A stretch of 22,448 nt of DNA from Pseudomonadota bacterium (GCA_023388835.1 JAEWFK010000045.1:1-22448), one strand, 5' to 3'. Shown: positions 1 to 7,790, counted from the stretch's first letter. Program-made: numbers and translations. Notes: generated by a model not told the origin, from the letters alone.

Positions 1-2
1 CG

Positions 3-1322
3 CACGGGAACGACACGTTCACCGCCACAGCGGGGACGCTCACCCAGGATCATCGGCTAGACGGTCTAGCGGGACTAGATATTTTGAACGTTATCGGACC
101 AAACGCCCCGACATGGGCCCATATCAAGAATATCGAGACACTCAATATGGAGAACGAGAACGATGACGTGTACGTCGATGCCGGCGCCGCCGGTTTTCAT
201 AGCGTGCTGGCACAGTCAGGCGCTGCGGTTGCCATCACCGGCGGCCAGGATGTGACCGTAAGCGGCGCCGGAACAGGCGCCAAGATTTCCGGTTCCGAAC
301 TTTCCTCGGTCTCTGTAAAAAATGTCTCAGGCGCCGTGTCGATAACGAATTGTGGCGGCGAGACCGCCACACTCCAACAGGTCACGCTGAGCAATGTGAA
401 CGGTGGAACAGCCGACCCGAGCAAGGGAACAGCCACATTGATCGGCAGGGCAATTGAGGAAGTCACCATAGTGGACCAGCGTTCCAACTTGGACCTCAGC
501 GTGGAAACGGAGTCGGTCTCATTGCAGGTGAATATCAACGCAGCAGCCAACAACGAAGGCGACGCCCCGGTCGTTATCCAAATAGAGGCCGTTGACAGCA
601 CGGATCAGGTCATCATCAACGCCCTAGGGTCCGCCATCGATGTGAAAATAAACGCTCAGTCAGCCAGCACAATTGTGCTGTACGGTGACGCTGCGCTGTC
701 ATTGAGCAATGTGACGAGCGCTTCTCTTACGTTGATCGATGGTTCTAGGGCAACCGGACCGTTGACGGTGGACCTTTCCAACGCGAGCGCCGCAGAGATG
801 CTTGTTGAGGGAGGTCTTTCAATCCGAGGCGGTCGCGGCGACGACACGATCATACTGGCGCCCGGCGTGCACGGTACACCTTCAACGTCGTCCGCCAAGG
901 GATACACCCTCTCTGGCGGGCAAGGCAATGACACTTTCGATGTAAGCCGCGTCATCGCGTTCAACGATGCGGGAAGCGGGAGCGCGACCAGCGTTGTCAA
1001 CGCCGACGTCGCAGTCATTACCACAATCACCGATTTCTCCCGCGGCGATGCGCTGAATCTCGGAACGGCCGCAACTAACAAGAGCAGCTTCCTGAGCACA
1101 GCCATCGACGTCGCCCAGGCCACGAGCCTTACAGCCGCCCTTGAGCTGGCGGCCGATCCCGTAGAATCAGTGACATGGTTCCATTACATGGGCGACACCT
1201 ATGTAATGGCGGACGGCGGGAATTCCGACAACTTCACCAGAAGCGACATAATCGTCAAGCTGGCCGGGAACATCAATCTGGTTGGCGCAAGCGTGGTCGA
1301 CGGGACGCTCACCTTTGCCTGA
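3..1322 (+). CDS. RTX-like large secreted surface protein, C-terminal part (5' end outside window)
   Basis: The reading frame is open to the left edge, so only the C-terminal part (about 440 residues) is seen; the first possible internal start (TTG at 84) is not the real start. RTX-type calcium-binding nonapeptide motifs appear as GNDTF at 6-20, GGRGDDTI at 828-851 and GGQGNDTF at 915-938. Between them lies a long Ser/Thr/Val/Ala-rich, beta-strand-like region with almost no Cys. The end (ITDFSRGD, WFHYMGDTYVM, DIIVKLAG) resembles the C-terminal domain of RTX adhesins and S-layer-like proteins sometimes called 'bluetail'. By family knowledge such proteins leave the cell by a type I secretion system that reads an uncleaved C-terminal signal. 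Role inferred: adhesin or surface layer protein. No type I exporter gene is in the window. The exact family is uncertain. Confidence 0.8.
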   Translation, partial: HGNDTFTATAGTLTQDHRLDGLAGLDILNVIGPNAPTWAHIKNIETLNMENENDDVYVDAGAAGFHSVLAQSGAAVAITGGQDVTVSGAGTGAKISGSELSSVSVKNVSGAVSITNCGGETATLQQVTLSNVNGGTADPSKGTATLIGRAIEEVTIVDQRSNLDLSVETESVSLQVNINAAANNEGDAPVVIQIEAVDSTDQVIINALGSAIDVKINAQSASTIVLYGDAALSLSNVTSASLTLIDGSRATGPLTVDLSNASAAEMLVEGGLSIRGGRGDDTIILAPGVHGTPSTSSAKGYTLSGGQGNDTFDVSRVIAFNDAGSGSATSVVNADVAVITTITDFSRGDALNLGTAATNKSSFLSTAIDVAQATSLTAALELAADPVESVTWFHYMGDTYVMADGGNSDNFTRSDIIVKLAGNINLVGASVVDGTLTFA

Positions 1323-1370
1323 AATCGGTCGGGGCGTATGATGAAGTCGGCAACGCGAAAGGAGCATGAA

Positions 1371-1571
1371 ATGGCGCGCAAACAGCAAGAAGCGGATCCC
1401 GATGAAGTCGCCTTGATCGAGTGGTGTACGGTAGTAGAAGAACTCTTCGTGGCTGCCGGCGTGCCGCGGAACGAAGCACAGCAGTACATCGAAGATGAAG
1501 CGGAGTGGTTCACCGACATGTTCTTCGAGGGGCTGGGTCCGGAAGAAGCAGCCAGGGCGGCACTGAAATAA
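1371..1571 (+). CDS. Small acidic protein of unknown function (66 aa)
   Basis: A 66-residue ORF 48 bases after the surface-protein stop. The start at 1371 is chosen over an in-frame ATG at 1338 because AAAGGAG at 1358-1364 sits 6 bases before it. The protein is strongly acidic (about 16 Asp/Glu against 5 Lys/Arg). It has a basic N-terminal MARKQQ, then likely helices with EWCTVVEELF and EAEWFTDMFFEGLGPEEAARAAL. There is no signal peptide or membrane segment, and I recognise no family. Being on the same strand and close behind, it may be co-transcribed with the surface protein, but nothing shows a functional link. Confidence 0.7.
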   Translation: MARKQQEADPDEVALIEWCTVVEELFVAAGVPRNEAQQYIEDEAEWFTDMFFEGLGPEEAARAALK

Positions 1572-1620
1572 GCCGCCGCTGGCGACGTAAGCACTCGAAT
1601 CCTTCCTGCCGCGAAGGCTA

Positions 1621-3270
1621 TTACACGGTGTACTGATGACCGCGCTCCGACAAGGGCCTGCGAGCCCGCCATTGGAGCAAGGCGTCCCAGAGCAGGAAGA
1701 ACACCAGGCTGACGCCCATTACCGGCAGGAACACGCCCAGCGCAACGGCCACAGCAACGAGCAGCAGTCGTGCGGGCCATGGTGCCTTTCCAGCCAGGGA
1801 AAGAACCCCCTGCCGTGGCAGGCCGCCCAAATTGCGTGTCGGGCGCCGGCGCCACCACATCATGTAGCCCCAGATCACCATCACACTCAGGCAGCTTGCC
1901 ATGACGATGAGTAGCAGCTGGTTGGGCAGGCCGAATAGCGTGCCCATGTGCAGATCGATGCCCCAACGGGTCAGCTTGGCCGCCAGCGGGAAGGCTTGAA
2001 AGTCAGTGCGATCCAGTATGGACATATCACGCGGATCGATTGAGACGGCATCGACTTGCGTGGGCCAAGCCCGGTCGACCTCCGTCACGGTCCACGCCTT
2101 GTCCGGGCCCCTTGCCGGGCGAATCTCCACTTTGCCGGCATCGATCCCCGCGGCACGCGCAGTCTGCAACACAGCGTCGAACATGGCGTCGTCCGTCATC
2201 AAGGGCACGGTCGCCGGCCCTGCGGCCGCTTCCGCGGCGGGCGCCGTCGTGCCAGGCGCCTTCTGGACCGGTACAGTCAGGGCACGGTGTTCCGCGTGCT
2301 CGTCGCCATCAGCCGCCCCCGAGTGCGCACCCTGCCCATGCAGATGCCCCTGTGCGGCGTCCGTCCCGGCGGCTTGCGCCGGGAGTGTGGTGGCCACGGA
2401 CGGTGTGCCCCAGCCGTAATGCGCTCGTAGCACCCCGATATTCCCGCCGGCATGATTCGACCAGGTCAACCCTGTAATTGAAAAGAACACGACACCAAGA
2501 AATGCCCAGGCGCCCAGTGTGCCATGCCAGCGGCGCAAGCGTTGGCGCCGATGCTGCCCGAGCGTAGCGCCGGGCCCAGCCGCCACACCCCTGGGCATAG
2601 CGCTGGACGGCGCGACGATAGCCGTCGTCGATGCACTGGAAGACGGGCGCGTACGCTCACGCCTTCGCCGCGAGAACCAGAGAACGAGTCCCCCAACAGC
2701 GAGCAGCCATAGCCAGGATGCCGCCAACTCGCTGTACAGCCGGCCTATGTCGCCCAACAATAGACCGCGATGGAAGCGATCAAGCCAGCTGCGGACAGGC
2801 AGTACCCCGGCGGCCCCGTATACGTCCAGGGTATCCCGCACGTCCCCTGACACGGGGTCGACAAAAACTGCGTGACTCTCCGAGGGTCCGAGCGCAGAAC
2901 TGCTGAACATCACGCGCGTGGTGGTACCTGGCATGGGGGCGGGCCGAACGGCAACAAGCTGCATGTCGTCGCCAATCCGTCCGCGCGCCGCCGCGATCTG
3001 CTCCTGCAATGGCACAGCAGGCCCCAAGGAGTCGGTGTAAAGCGCCTTGCGATAGAGATGGTCCTCGATCTGAGGCGTCAGCGCGTAGACTATCCCGCTC
3101 AAGGCGGCGATGAGCAGGAACGGACCGATGAACAGGCCGATATAGAAATGAAGCCGTGTCAGCAGGGGAAGCAACCACGATTTCGGGCTATGGTCGGCTG
3201 CTGCTTCCGAAGTTGTCCGGCTGGTGGCAGCGGTGCCGCCCAAAGCGGTGGAAATGGAGGACTCGTTCAC
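1621..3270 (-). CDS. PepSY-associated transmembrane (PepSY_TM) protein
   Basis: This 549-residue inner-membrane protein starts at a GTG (3270) with AAAAGGTG a few bases upstream. Membrane segments are visible near residues 38-64, 184-200, 252-271, 450-473 and 501-530. PepSY_TM-type histidines sit at the membrane edges: H41, H167 (DRFHRGL), H249 (RWHGTLG) and H441 (DLHMGTLFG). Periplasmic loops carry PepSY-like stretches near 85-150 and 355-420, and a His-rich insert lies at 309-328. Family members are usually found beside iron or copper uptake genes, and some act as metal or heme-linked reductases. It is the last gene of the block, 18 bases after a PCu(A)C chaperone gene, so a copper role is inferred. 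Iron/siderophore reduction is the main alternative. Confidence 0.88.
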   Translation of the reverse strand: MNESSISTALGGTAATSRTTSEAAADHSPKSWLLPLLTRLHFYIGLFIGPFLLIAALSGIVYALTPQIEDHLYRKALYTDSLGPAVPLQEQIAAARGRIGDDMQLVAVRPAPMPGTTTRVMFSSSALGPSESHAVFVDPVSGDVRDTLDVYGAAGVLPVRSWLDRFHRGLLLGDIGRLYSELAASWLWLLAVGGLVLWFSRRRRERTRPSSSASTTAIVAPSSAMPRGVAAGPGATLGQHRRQRLRRWHGTLGAWAFLGVVFFSITGLTWSNHAGGNIGVLRAHYGWGTPSVATTLPAQAAGTDAAQGHLHGQGAHSGAADGDEHAEHRALTVPVQKAPGTTAPAAEAAAGPATVPLMTDDAMFDAVLQTARAAGIDAGKVEIRPARGPDKAWTVTEVDRAWPTQVDAVSIDPRDMSILDRTDFQAFPLAAKLTRWGIDLHMGTLFGLPNQLLLIVMASCLSVMVIWGYMMWWRRRPTRNLGGLPRQGVLSLAGKAPWPARLLLVAVAVALGVFLPVMGVSLVFFLLWDALLQWRARRPLSERGHQYTV

Positions 3271-3288
3271 GATTCACCTTTTATGGCT

Positions 3289-3828
3289 TTACATCGTTCC
3301 GGGCGGACGCACATCGCACTGGGCAGTGATGGCGCGCTGATCTTCGAACCGCAGTGTGATCGGACGGTGGGTCCCGACCTCAAGCGCCTCCGAAGGCTTT
3401 TCCAACATCACATGGTGGCCGCCGGGCGCAAACTCGAACTTTCCGCCCGCGGGAACCGATACTTTGTCGGCGTGCACCATACGCGCCATGCCCTGGCTAG
3501 ACTCGTGCGCGTGCAGCATCACCCTGCCGAAGCCTTCTGCCTGCGCGCCGATCAGCACCGCGTCTTGCGCACCGGAGTTCACCAGGGTGAAGTAAGCGGC
3601 AGCCGGCAGCCGATTCGGCATCGCACGAATCCAGCATCCGTTGACCGAGACACCTTCCGGCGCCTCGGCCGAGGCGGGATCGAGGTGAGCCGGCATGCCG
3701 TGGGCATGATCATGACCCGCGCCGGCGTGCCCACCGTGCGCGCCGTGTCCGCCATGGTCATGAGCCTGAGTTGTGAAGGGAAGCATGGCCGCCAGGGCCA
3801 GGGCCATGCCCGGGACAATCGCTTTCAT
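3289..3828 (-). CDS. PCu(A)C periplasmic copper chaperone, N-terminal His-rich form
   Basis: A 179-residue exported copper(I) chaperone (DUF461/PCu(A)C family). The start at 3828 is set by GAGGACAGG directly upstream and by the signal peptide MKAIVPGMALALAAMLPFTTQA; a longer in-frame ORF reaches 3984 but would run into the neighbouring gene. A His-rich tail follows the signal peptide (residues 23-48, HDHGGHGAHGGH and so on). The family copper motif H-x10-M-x21-H-x-M is complete as H106, M117, H139 and M141. Family members bind Cu(I) in the periplasm and pass it to cytochrome oxidase CuA assembly. Two cysteines (C65, C171) may form a disulfide. The gene lies 13 bases after the other PCu(A)C gene and 18 before PepSY_TM, so they very probably form one operon. 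Confidence 0.92.
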   Translation of the reverse strand: MKAIVPGMALALAAMLPFTTQAHDHGGHGAHGGHAGAGHDHAHGMPAHLDPASAEAPEGVSVNGCWIRAMPNRLPAAAYFTLVNSGAQDAVLIGAQAEGFGRVMLHAHESSQGMARMVHADKVSVPAGGKFEFAPGGHHVMLEKPSEALEVGTHRPITLRFEDQRAITAQCDVRPPGTM

Positions 3829-3841
3829 CCTGTCCTCTGCC

Positions 3842-4357
3842 TCAGTGTTTGGAAGTGCCATGGCCGTGTGCGGGCTTGCCATGGCTGTGATCGTGGCCGT
3901 GGCCACCGGCGTTCGCACCGCTCGCCAATGGCCGCACGGGCGCCTGCAGATCGACCGTGTTGCGCTTGCCGTCGGCGTCTTCAAAGGTCAGGGTCAAAGG
4001 TACGTTCTCCCCTTCCTTTACCTGACCATGCAGGTCGATCAGCATGATGTGGTAACTGCCGGGCTTGAGTTCGACAGTCTTCCCGCCGGGCAGCGGCACC
4101 TCAGGCACCTGCCGCATCTTCATGACGTTGTTGTCCATCACCATCTCGTGAACCTCGACATGCTTGGCCACCGGCGAGTCTGCCTGGACGAGTCGGGTAT
4201 CGGCGGAGGAAGTGAGGCGCATGAATGCCCCCGTGCCGTTCTGTTGTGGAACAGTGGCGCGCACCCAAGGCTCTTCGATCTTGACTTCGGCGTGTGCCGC
4301 AGTGGCGACGAACAGTGCGCAAGCCGTGAAGCCGGCCCATTTGAACAATTGGGACAT
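3842..4357 (-). CDS. PCu(A)C periplasmic copper chaperone, C-terminal His-rich form
   Basis: A 171-residue exported protein of the same PCu(A)C family as its downstream neighbour. The start at 4357 has AAGGAGATCAAC immediately before it and begins the signal peptide MSQLFKWAGFTACALFVATAAHA; the in-frame extension to 4489 lacks such support. The motif H-x10-M-x21-H-x-M is exact: H70, M81, H103, M105. The body starts VKIEEPWVRATVP, typical of the family. Here the His-rich segment is at the C-terminus (residues 152-171, GGHGHDHSHGKPAHGHG), the reverse of its paralogue. It is the first gene of a tight three-gene run with PepSY_TM last. Role: capture and delivery of periplasmic Cu(I). Confidence 0.93.
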   Translation of the reverse strand: MSQLFKWAGFTACALFVATAAHAEVKIEEPWVRATVPQQNGTGAFMRLTSSADTRLVQADSPVAKHVEVHEMVMDNNVMKMRQVPEVPLPGGKTVELKPGSYHIMLIDLHGQVKEGENVPLTLTFEDADGKRNTVDLQAPVRPLASGANAGGHGHDHSHGKPAHGHGTSKH

Positions 4358-4490
4358 GTTGATCTCCTTGAAAGGATTGGTCAGGGAATTACCGCCTGCA
4401 GGCGTGTTGGCACCGGCAACGCAATAAAAGCGTTGCCCATCGGCGTCGTATTGCCCAGCATCGCTGGCGCCCATACGGATTTCGGACATG

Positions 4491-4531
4491 AAAAAACCCC
4501 GGAATCGATATCGTCGAAACAGGCCCGGAGT
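4491..4531 (-). terminator. Likely intrinsic terminator after the DUF2946 gene
   Basis: Read on the minus strand, ACTCCGG (4531-4525) pairs with CCGGGGT (4502-4496), with one T·G wobble, and is followed at once by a run of six T (4496-4491). The loop is about 22 bases and contains a small self-complementary CGATATCG. It lies about 20 bases after the DUF2946 stop and about 130 before the first PCu(A)C start. It could end the DUF2946 transcript or act as a leaky attenuator. The long loop makes this moderate only. Confidence 0.45.
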
Positions 4532-4552
4532 AGCACCGGACCCCGCGAAAGA

Positions 4553-4978
4553 TCAGCCGAGGTTGGAAGGCGGAGCGCGGGAACCGAGAGGCGGCCCCAA
4601 CGCGGGCAATGCAGGCAGGCCTTGCCGGGATTCCGCGACGGTAAGCGGATGAACGTTGAAAACGACCTGCACAAAGGCGGCGTCGTGCCCCGGAAGCAGT
4701 GTCTGGGCAACGTTCAATCCGAATGGACATTCGTAGTTGCCTTGATTGTCGTCGGGCGCAGCCTTGTCGTCTGGATCGGAGAAGTCGACCAGCATTACCG
4801 AGTTGACGCCGCCCATGGAGCACAAGGTGATGGCGAAAGTATCGCCGCGCGGACTGGAATCCGGCATGTACCCCACGGGGATGATCGCCCGACACAGGAA
4901 AGCGACGACCGTCAGGCAAATGAAGGTTTGCCAGACTGCCATGCGCTTGTGCCAGAAAGTACTTCTGCGGGCGGACAT
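4553..4978 (-). CDS. DUF2946 family protein
   Basis: A 141-residue protein with the DUF2946 pattern: a short basic N-terminus, one hydrophobic segment (about residues 16-34, WQTFICLTVVAFLCRAI), then IPVGYMP, which is the recognisable family start (R-x-x-x-P-x-G-x-MP). A polar periplasmic part follows with ECPFGL near residues 83-88. The function of the family is unknown; in proteobacteria it is common beside copper proteins and copper-linked TonB receptors, as here. The start is uncertain: ATG 4978 gives the basic leader MSARRSTFWHKR, and ATG 4942 (MAVWQTF) is possible. Neither has a clear ribosome site, and a TACAAT box lies only about 8 bases before 4978. The longer ORF reaching 5446 runs through the divergent neighbour and is not credible. 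Confidence 0.75.
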   Translation of the reverse strand: MSARRSTFWHKRMAVWQTFICLTVVAFLCRAIIPVGYMPDSSPRGDTFAITLCSMGGVNSVMLVDFSDPDDKAAPDDNQGNYECPFGLNVAQTLLPGHDAAFVQVVFNVHPLTVAESRQGLPALPALGPPLGSRAPPSNLG

Positions 4979-5063
4979 GCGAATAATTGTATGGCAGATG
5001 CTTATGCTTGTGGCGTTGTAACGCTGGGCGATAATACCGCGACTCGAAACCGTACCCATCAGC
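4979..5063. promoter_or_regulatory. Divergent promoter region between DUF2946 and oxidoreductase genes
   Basis: These 85 bases separate two divergent genes. Two near-consensus -10 boxes are visible: TACAAT on the minus strand (4991-4986) toward DUF2946, and GATAAT on the plus strand (5030-5035) toward the oxidoreductase. No convincing -35 box pairs with either at 16-18 bases. An ATGCTTATGCTT direct repeat lies between them at 4998-5009 and could be a regulator contact. No recognised CueR, CsoR or Fur site was found by eye. Confidence 0.35.
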
Positions 5064-6539
5064 ATGACATCTTTCGACTTGGCTCTACAAGGGCTGCAAC
5101 GCCTGGAGCAGCGTGTATACCAGGAACTTCGTCTCCTCAATATTCCTCCAAAAGATTGGATGCCCGACATCCGCCGCGATGGCGAAGCGCTTACGCCCGT
5201 GATCATCGTAGGCGGCGGGATGGCCGGCTTGTGCGCGGCCGCCGCCTTGCGCCGCGAAGGCATTTCCAGCGTGATTCTGGACCAGGCACCAGCCGGTCTG
5301 GAAGGGCCGTGGGCGACGACCGCCCGCATGGAGACCTTGCGTTCACCGAAGAATCTGACTGGCCCCGCGCTGGGTATTCCGAGCCTGACCTTCCGCGCTT
5401 GGTACACCGCACAGTTCGGTGACGACGCGTGGCAGGCCATGGACAAGATTCCGCGCCGGCAATGGGCCGACTACCTACAGTGGTACGGCAAAGTAACCGC
5501 CGCCAATGTCCTCAACCGCCGCCGCGTCGTAAGCATCATCCCAACCGCTGAAGGCCACGTCGAGTTGCAGGTGTGCCGCCTGGACACCGGAGAAGACGAG
5601 ACGCTTGCGGCGCGCCGCGTGGTTCTCGCCACCGGCCGCGATGGGCTGGGCGGACCCTGGGTGCCGGAGTGGGCGACCGGCCTGCCTCGCGGTCAATGGA
5701 TGCATTCCGCCGACCAATGGAACGACGGAGTATTTGCCGGAAAGCGAGTGGTCGTGATCGGCGCCGGCGCGTCTGCCATGGACAGCGCGGCCACAGCGCT
5801 GGAGAGCGGCGCCGCGCGCGTGCATCTGCTGGCCCGCCGGAGAAATATCCCGCGCGTCAACAAAGGTAAGGGATCGGTGAGCCCCGGCATGACTCATGGC
5901 TTCTGGCAGCTTCCCGACGACTGGAAGTGGCGCGTCCGACACTACATCAATGCACAACAAGTGCCGCCGCCTCAGGGAAGCACCTTGCGTGTCTCTCGCC
6001 ACGAGAATGCCTACTTCCACACGGACACACAGGTGCAGGCCGCTACGGTCAACTTTGATGGCTCGCTGTGCCTGCGCACCAATCACGGTCTCCTCGAGAC
6101 CGACTACGTGATCTTCAGCACGGGCTTTCGGATAGACCTCTCGCAAAGACCGGAGTTTTCCGCCTTCGCGCATACAGTACGCACCTGGGGCGACCGCTAC
6201 CGGCCCGACGGCGCCCTGGGCGATAGCGAACTACGCGACTCTCCCGACCTTGGCGCGGCCTTCGAGTTCCAGGCCAGGGCGGGTACGGAATGTCCCGGAC
6301 TGGAACGGATCCATTGCTTCTGCTACCCGTCGACTCTTTCGCATGGCACTGTGGCGGGCGACATCCCTCAGATCAGCGACGGCGCTGACCGGCTCGCGCG
6401 CGGCCTGTGCGCCCTCTTCCTGAACGAAGACATGCCCTGGCATTTCGAGCGTCTGCAGGCCTACGGGGAGCCGGAACTCGACGGGGATGAATGGCGTGAA
6501 ACGCCCATCGACTCTCTTACATGGAATACACGAGCTTGA
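5064..6539 (+). CDS. FAD/NAD(P)-dependent oxidoreductase, flavin monooxygenase-like
   Basis: A 491-residue cytoplasmic flavoprotein. An FAD-binding Rossmann motif appears at residues 46-56 (VIIVGGGMAGL). A second dinucleotide site at 229-240 (VVVIGAGASAMD) would bind NAD(P)H. The ATGRD loop at 189-193 closes the FAD site, and the late IFSTGF is typical of the class B / SidA-like flavin monooxygenase superfamily. The strict Baeyer-Villiger or FMO fingerprint was not recognised, so the substrate is open. The start at 5064 is the first ATG that keeps the N-terminal helix; its ribosome site is weak. Its stop lies 2 bases before the start of the AhpD-like gene, so the two are co-transcribed and probably act on the same compound or in the same redox step. 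Confidence 0.85.
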   Translation: MTSFDLALQGLQRLEQRVYQELRLLNIPPKDWMPDIRRDGEALTPVIIVGGGMAGLCAAAALRREGISSVILDQAPAGLEGPWATTARMETLRSPKNLTGPALGIPSLTFRAWYTAQFGDDAWQAMDKIPRRQWADYLQWYGKVTAANVLNRRRVVSIIPTAEGHVELQVCRLDTGEDETLAARRVVLATGRDGLGGPWVPEWATGLPRGQWMHSADQWNDGVFAGKRVVVIGAGASAMDSAATALESGAARVHLLARRRNIPRVNKGKGSVSPGMTHGFWQLPDDWKWRVRHYINAQQVPPPQGSTLRVSRHENAYFHTDTQVQAATVNFDGSLCLRTNHGLLETDYVIFSTGFRIDLSQRPEFSAFAHTVRTWGDRYRPDGALGDSELRDSPDLGAAFEFQARAGTECPGLERIHCFCYPSTLSHGTVAGDIPQISDGADRLARGLCALFLNEDMPWHFERLQAYGEPELDGDEWRETPIDSLTWNTRA

Positions 6540-6541
6540 CT

Positions 6542-7702
6542 ATGCAACCCCAACAGAACGATGTCATCGACCGCTTGCTGGGCCTTCGGACCGGCCGCTC
6601 CGTGCACGGATTGCGCCATGGCCGGCCGAAAGTGGTGGAAGCGACGCAGGCCTTTCACGAACTGGCTTTCTTCTCGCCCGCCCTCACCGCGAAGCAAAGG
6701 CATGATCGCCTTCTCGCAGCGGCCCTGACCGCACACGCCACCGGACCCGACGCGCTTTATGCGGAGTACCGCCAGCAGCTGCTCGATAGCGAAGCCGCCC
6801 AGTCCTATCGGACTTTGGTCGAAGGCGACAGTTCCAGCGACGAGCCCGCTCTTGATGCGCTCGCCGCTTACGCACGGACGCTCGCCCTGGAGCCCGCGAC
6901 CGCGGATCGCACTGCGCTGCTCGCCCTGACCGAAGCCGGTTGGAGCGTACCCGACATCGTGGCCCTGGCACAGGTAATGGGTTATGTCAGCTACCAGTCC
7001 CGGATGATGATCGGTCTATCAGCGCTGGGCGAGCTGGGCGCGGAGGCACGACCCATCATCGAGCCGGCCGACGACGACCCGGCTTTCGTTCATCCGGCGC
7101 ACCTGCCGGGCCCTGGCGAGCGGCTGGATATCAGCGGATACACCAATGCGTCGCTGGGCTGGAAGTCCTGGCTGCCCATTCAGGACATCGCCCTGCTCAC
7201 GGATTCGCAGTCCGGCATACTTGACACCAGCCATCCCACGGCCAGGGAGTCCGACTATTACATGTTGCTGGTGCGCGCACCCGAGCTGCTGGAACAGCGC
7301 AGCCTGGTCTACAACGCCATCATGTACGCCCCCGGCGGCGCCGCCCGCCATGAAAGGGAGCTGGCCAGCGCCGCGGTGTCCCGTATCAATGGCTGTGTCT
7401 ATTGCACTTCCGTCCATGCGCAGCGCTTCGAGCAACTGAGCAAGCGCAACGACGTCATTGCACAGCTCTTTGCCGATCCTCGCCATGCAGGCACCACCGC
7501 CCGCGAACGCGCCATCGTGCGGACCGCCATCGCACTCACGGAGGACCCCAAGGCCTTCAGCGGCGCGACGCTACAGCCACTGGTTTCCCAAGGCATGTCG
7601 CCGGAACAGATACGCGATGTCCTCTGCTCCGTCGCCATCTTTGCGTGGGCCAATCGCCTGATGATGAATCTTGGCGAACACGTAATGCCAGAAGAAGACT
7701 GA
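6542..7702 (+). CDS. AhpD/CMD-type peroxidase-related protein (tandem domains)
   Basis: A 386-residue protein made of two carboxymuconolactone-decarboxylase-like halves. The C-terminal half has the complete AhpD redox motif E-x11-C-x2-C-x3-H: E273, C285, C288 and H292 (NGCVYCTSVH). The N-terminal half (about 1-190) is helical and lacks the CxxC, as in 'CMD domain' partners that are often separate genes. By family knowledge the CxxC pair handles peroxide or disulfide reduction. Start choice: ATG 6542 lies just after the upstream TGA, while ATG 6521 would overlap the flavoprotein by 19 bases; neither has a strong ribosome site. A terminator-like hairpin follows. Pairing with a flavin oxidoreductase suggests peroxide removal or an oxidative catabolic step. 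Confidence 0.87.
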   Translation: MQPQQNDVIDRLLGLRTGRSVHGLRHGRPKVVEATQAFHELAFFSPALTAKQRHDRLLAAALTAHATGPDALYAEYRQQLLDSEAAQSYRTLVEGDSSSDEPALDALAAYARTLALEPATADRTALLALTEAGWSVPDIVALAQVMGYVSYQSRMMIGLSALGELGAEARPIIEPADDDPAFVHPAHLPGPGERLDISGYTNASLGWKSWLPIQDIALLTDSQSGILDTSHPTARESDYYMLLVRAPELLEQRSLVYNAIMYAPGGAARHERELASAAVSRINGCVYCTSVHAQRFEQLSKRNDVIAQLFADPRHAGTTARERAIVRTAIALTEDPKAFSGATLQPLVSQGMSPEQIRDVLCSVAIFAWANRLMMNLGEHVMPEED

Positions 7703-7705
7703 GGC

Positions 7706-7730
7706 CGCGCGTATCCCCACCGCGCGTTTT
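7706..7730 (+). terminator. Likely intrinsic terminator after the AhpD-like gene
   Basis: CGCGCG at 7706-7711 pairs with CGCGCG at 7721-7726 around a 9-base loop and is followed by TTTT (7727-7730). It starts 4 bases after the stop codon. The GC stem plus T-run fits a rho-independent terminator, though the T-run is short. Confidence 0.55.
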
Positions 7731-7751
7731 CTTAAGTCCCCGCTTCATCAC

Positions 7752-7780
7752 CCCGTTCGTTCGCACGATGAGCGAACGGG
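7752..7780. repeat. Inverted repeat in the promoter region of the lyase operon
   Basis: CCCGTTCG at 7752-7759 and CGAACGGG at 7773-7780 are perfect inverted copies around 13 bases. No T-run follows, so it is not a plain terminator. It lies 11 bases before a possible -35 box (7791) and could be a regulator site or a transcript hairpin. Confidence 0.4.
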
Positions 7781-7790
7781 TAAGTACGGA

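Noticed and set aside
2872..4047. 391-codon plus-strand ORF opposite PepSY_TM and PCu(A)C genes
   Set aside because: Antisense shadow with no signal, motif or ribosome site; both minus-strand genes have clear family signatures.
4358..4489. 44-residue N-terminal extension of the first PCu(A)C protein
   Set aside because: The extension would bury the signal peptide, and AAGGAGATCAAC lies directly before the shorter start at 4357.
4979..5063. Copper- or iron-regulator box (CueR, CsoR or Fur)
   Set aside because: No recognisable consensus dyad was found; only -10-like boxes and a direct repeat are visible.
3773..5422. 549-codon plus-strand ORF through the copper genes
   Set aside because: It runs antisense to two well-supported PCu(A)C genes and DUF2946 and in another frame of the flavoprotein. 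Its translation is Arg/His-rich with no motif, as expected of a shadow frame in GC-rich DNA.
7752..7780. Second terminator after the AhpD-like gene
   Set aside because: The inverted repeat has no T-run and a 13-base loop, and a better terminator lies at 7706-7730; kept only as an inverted repeat.
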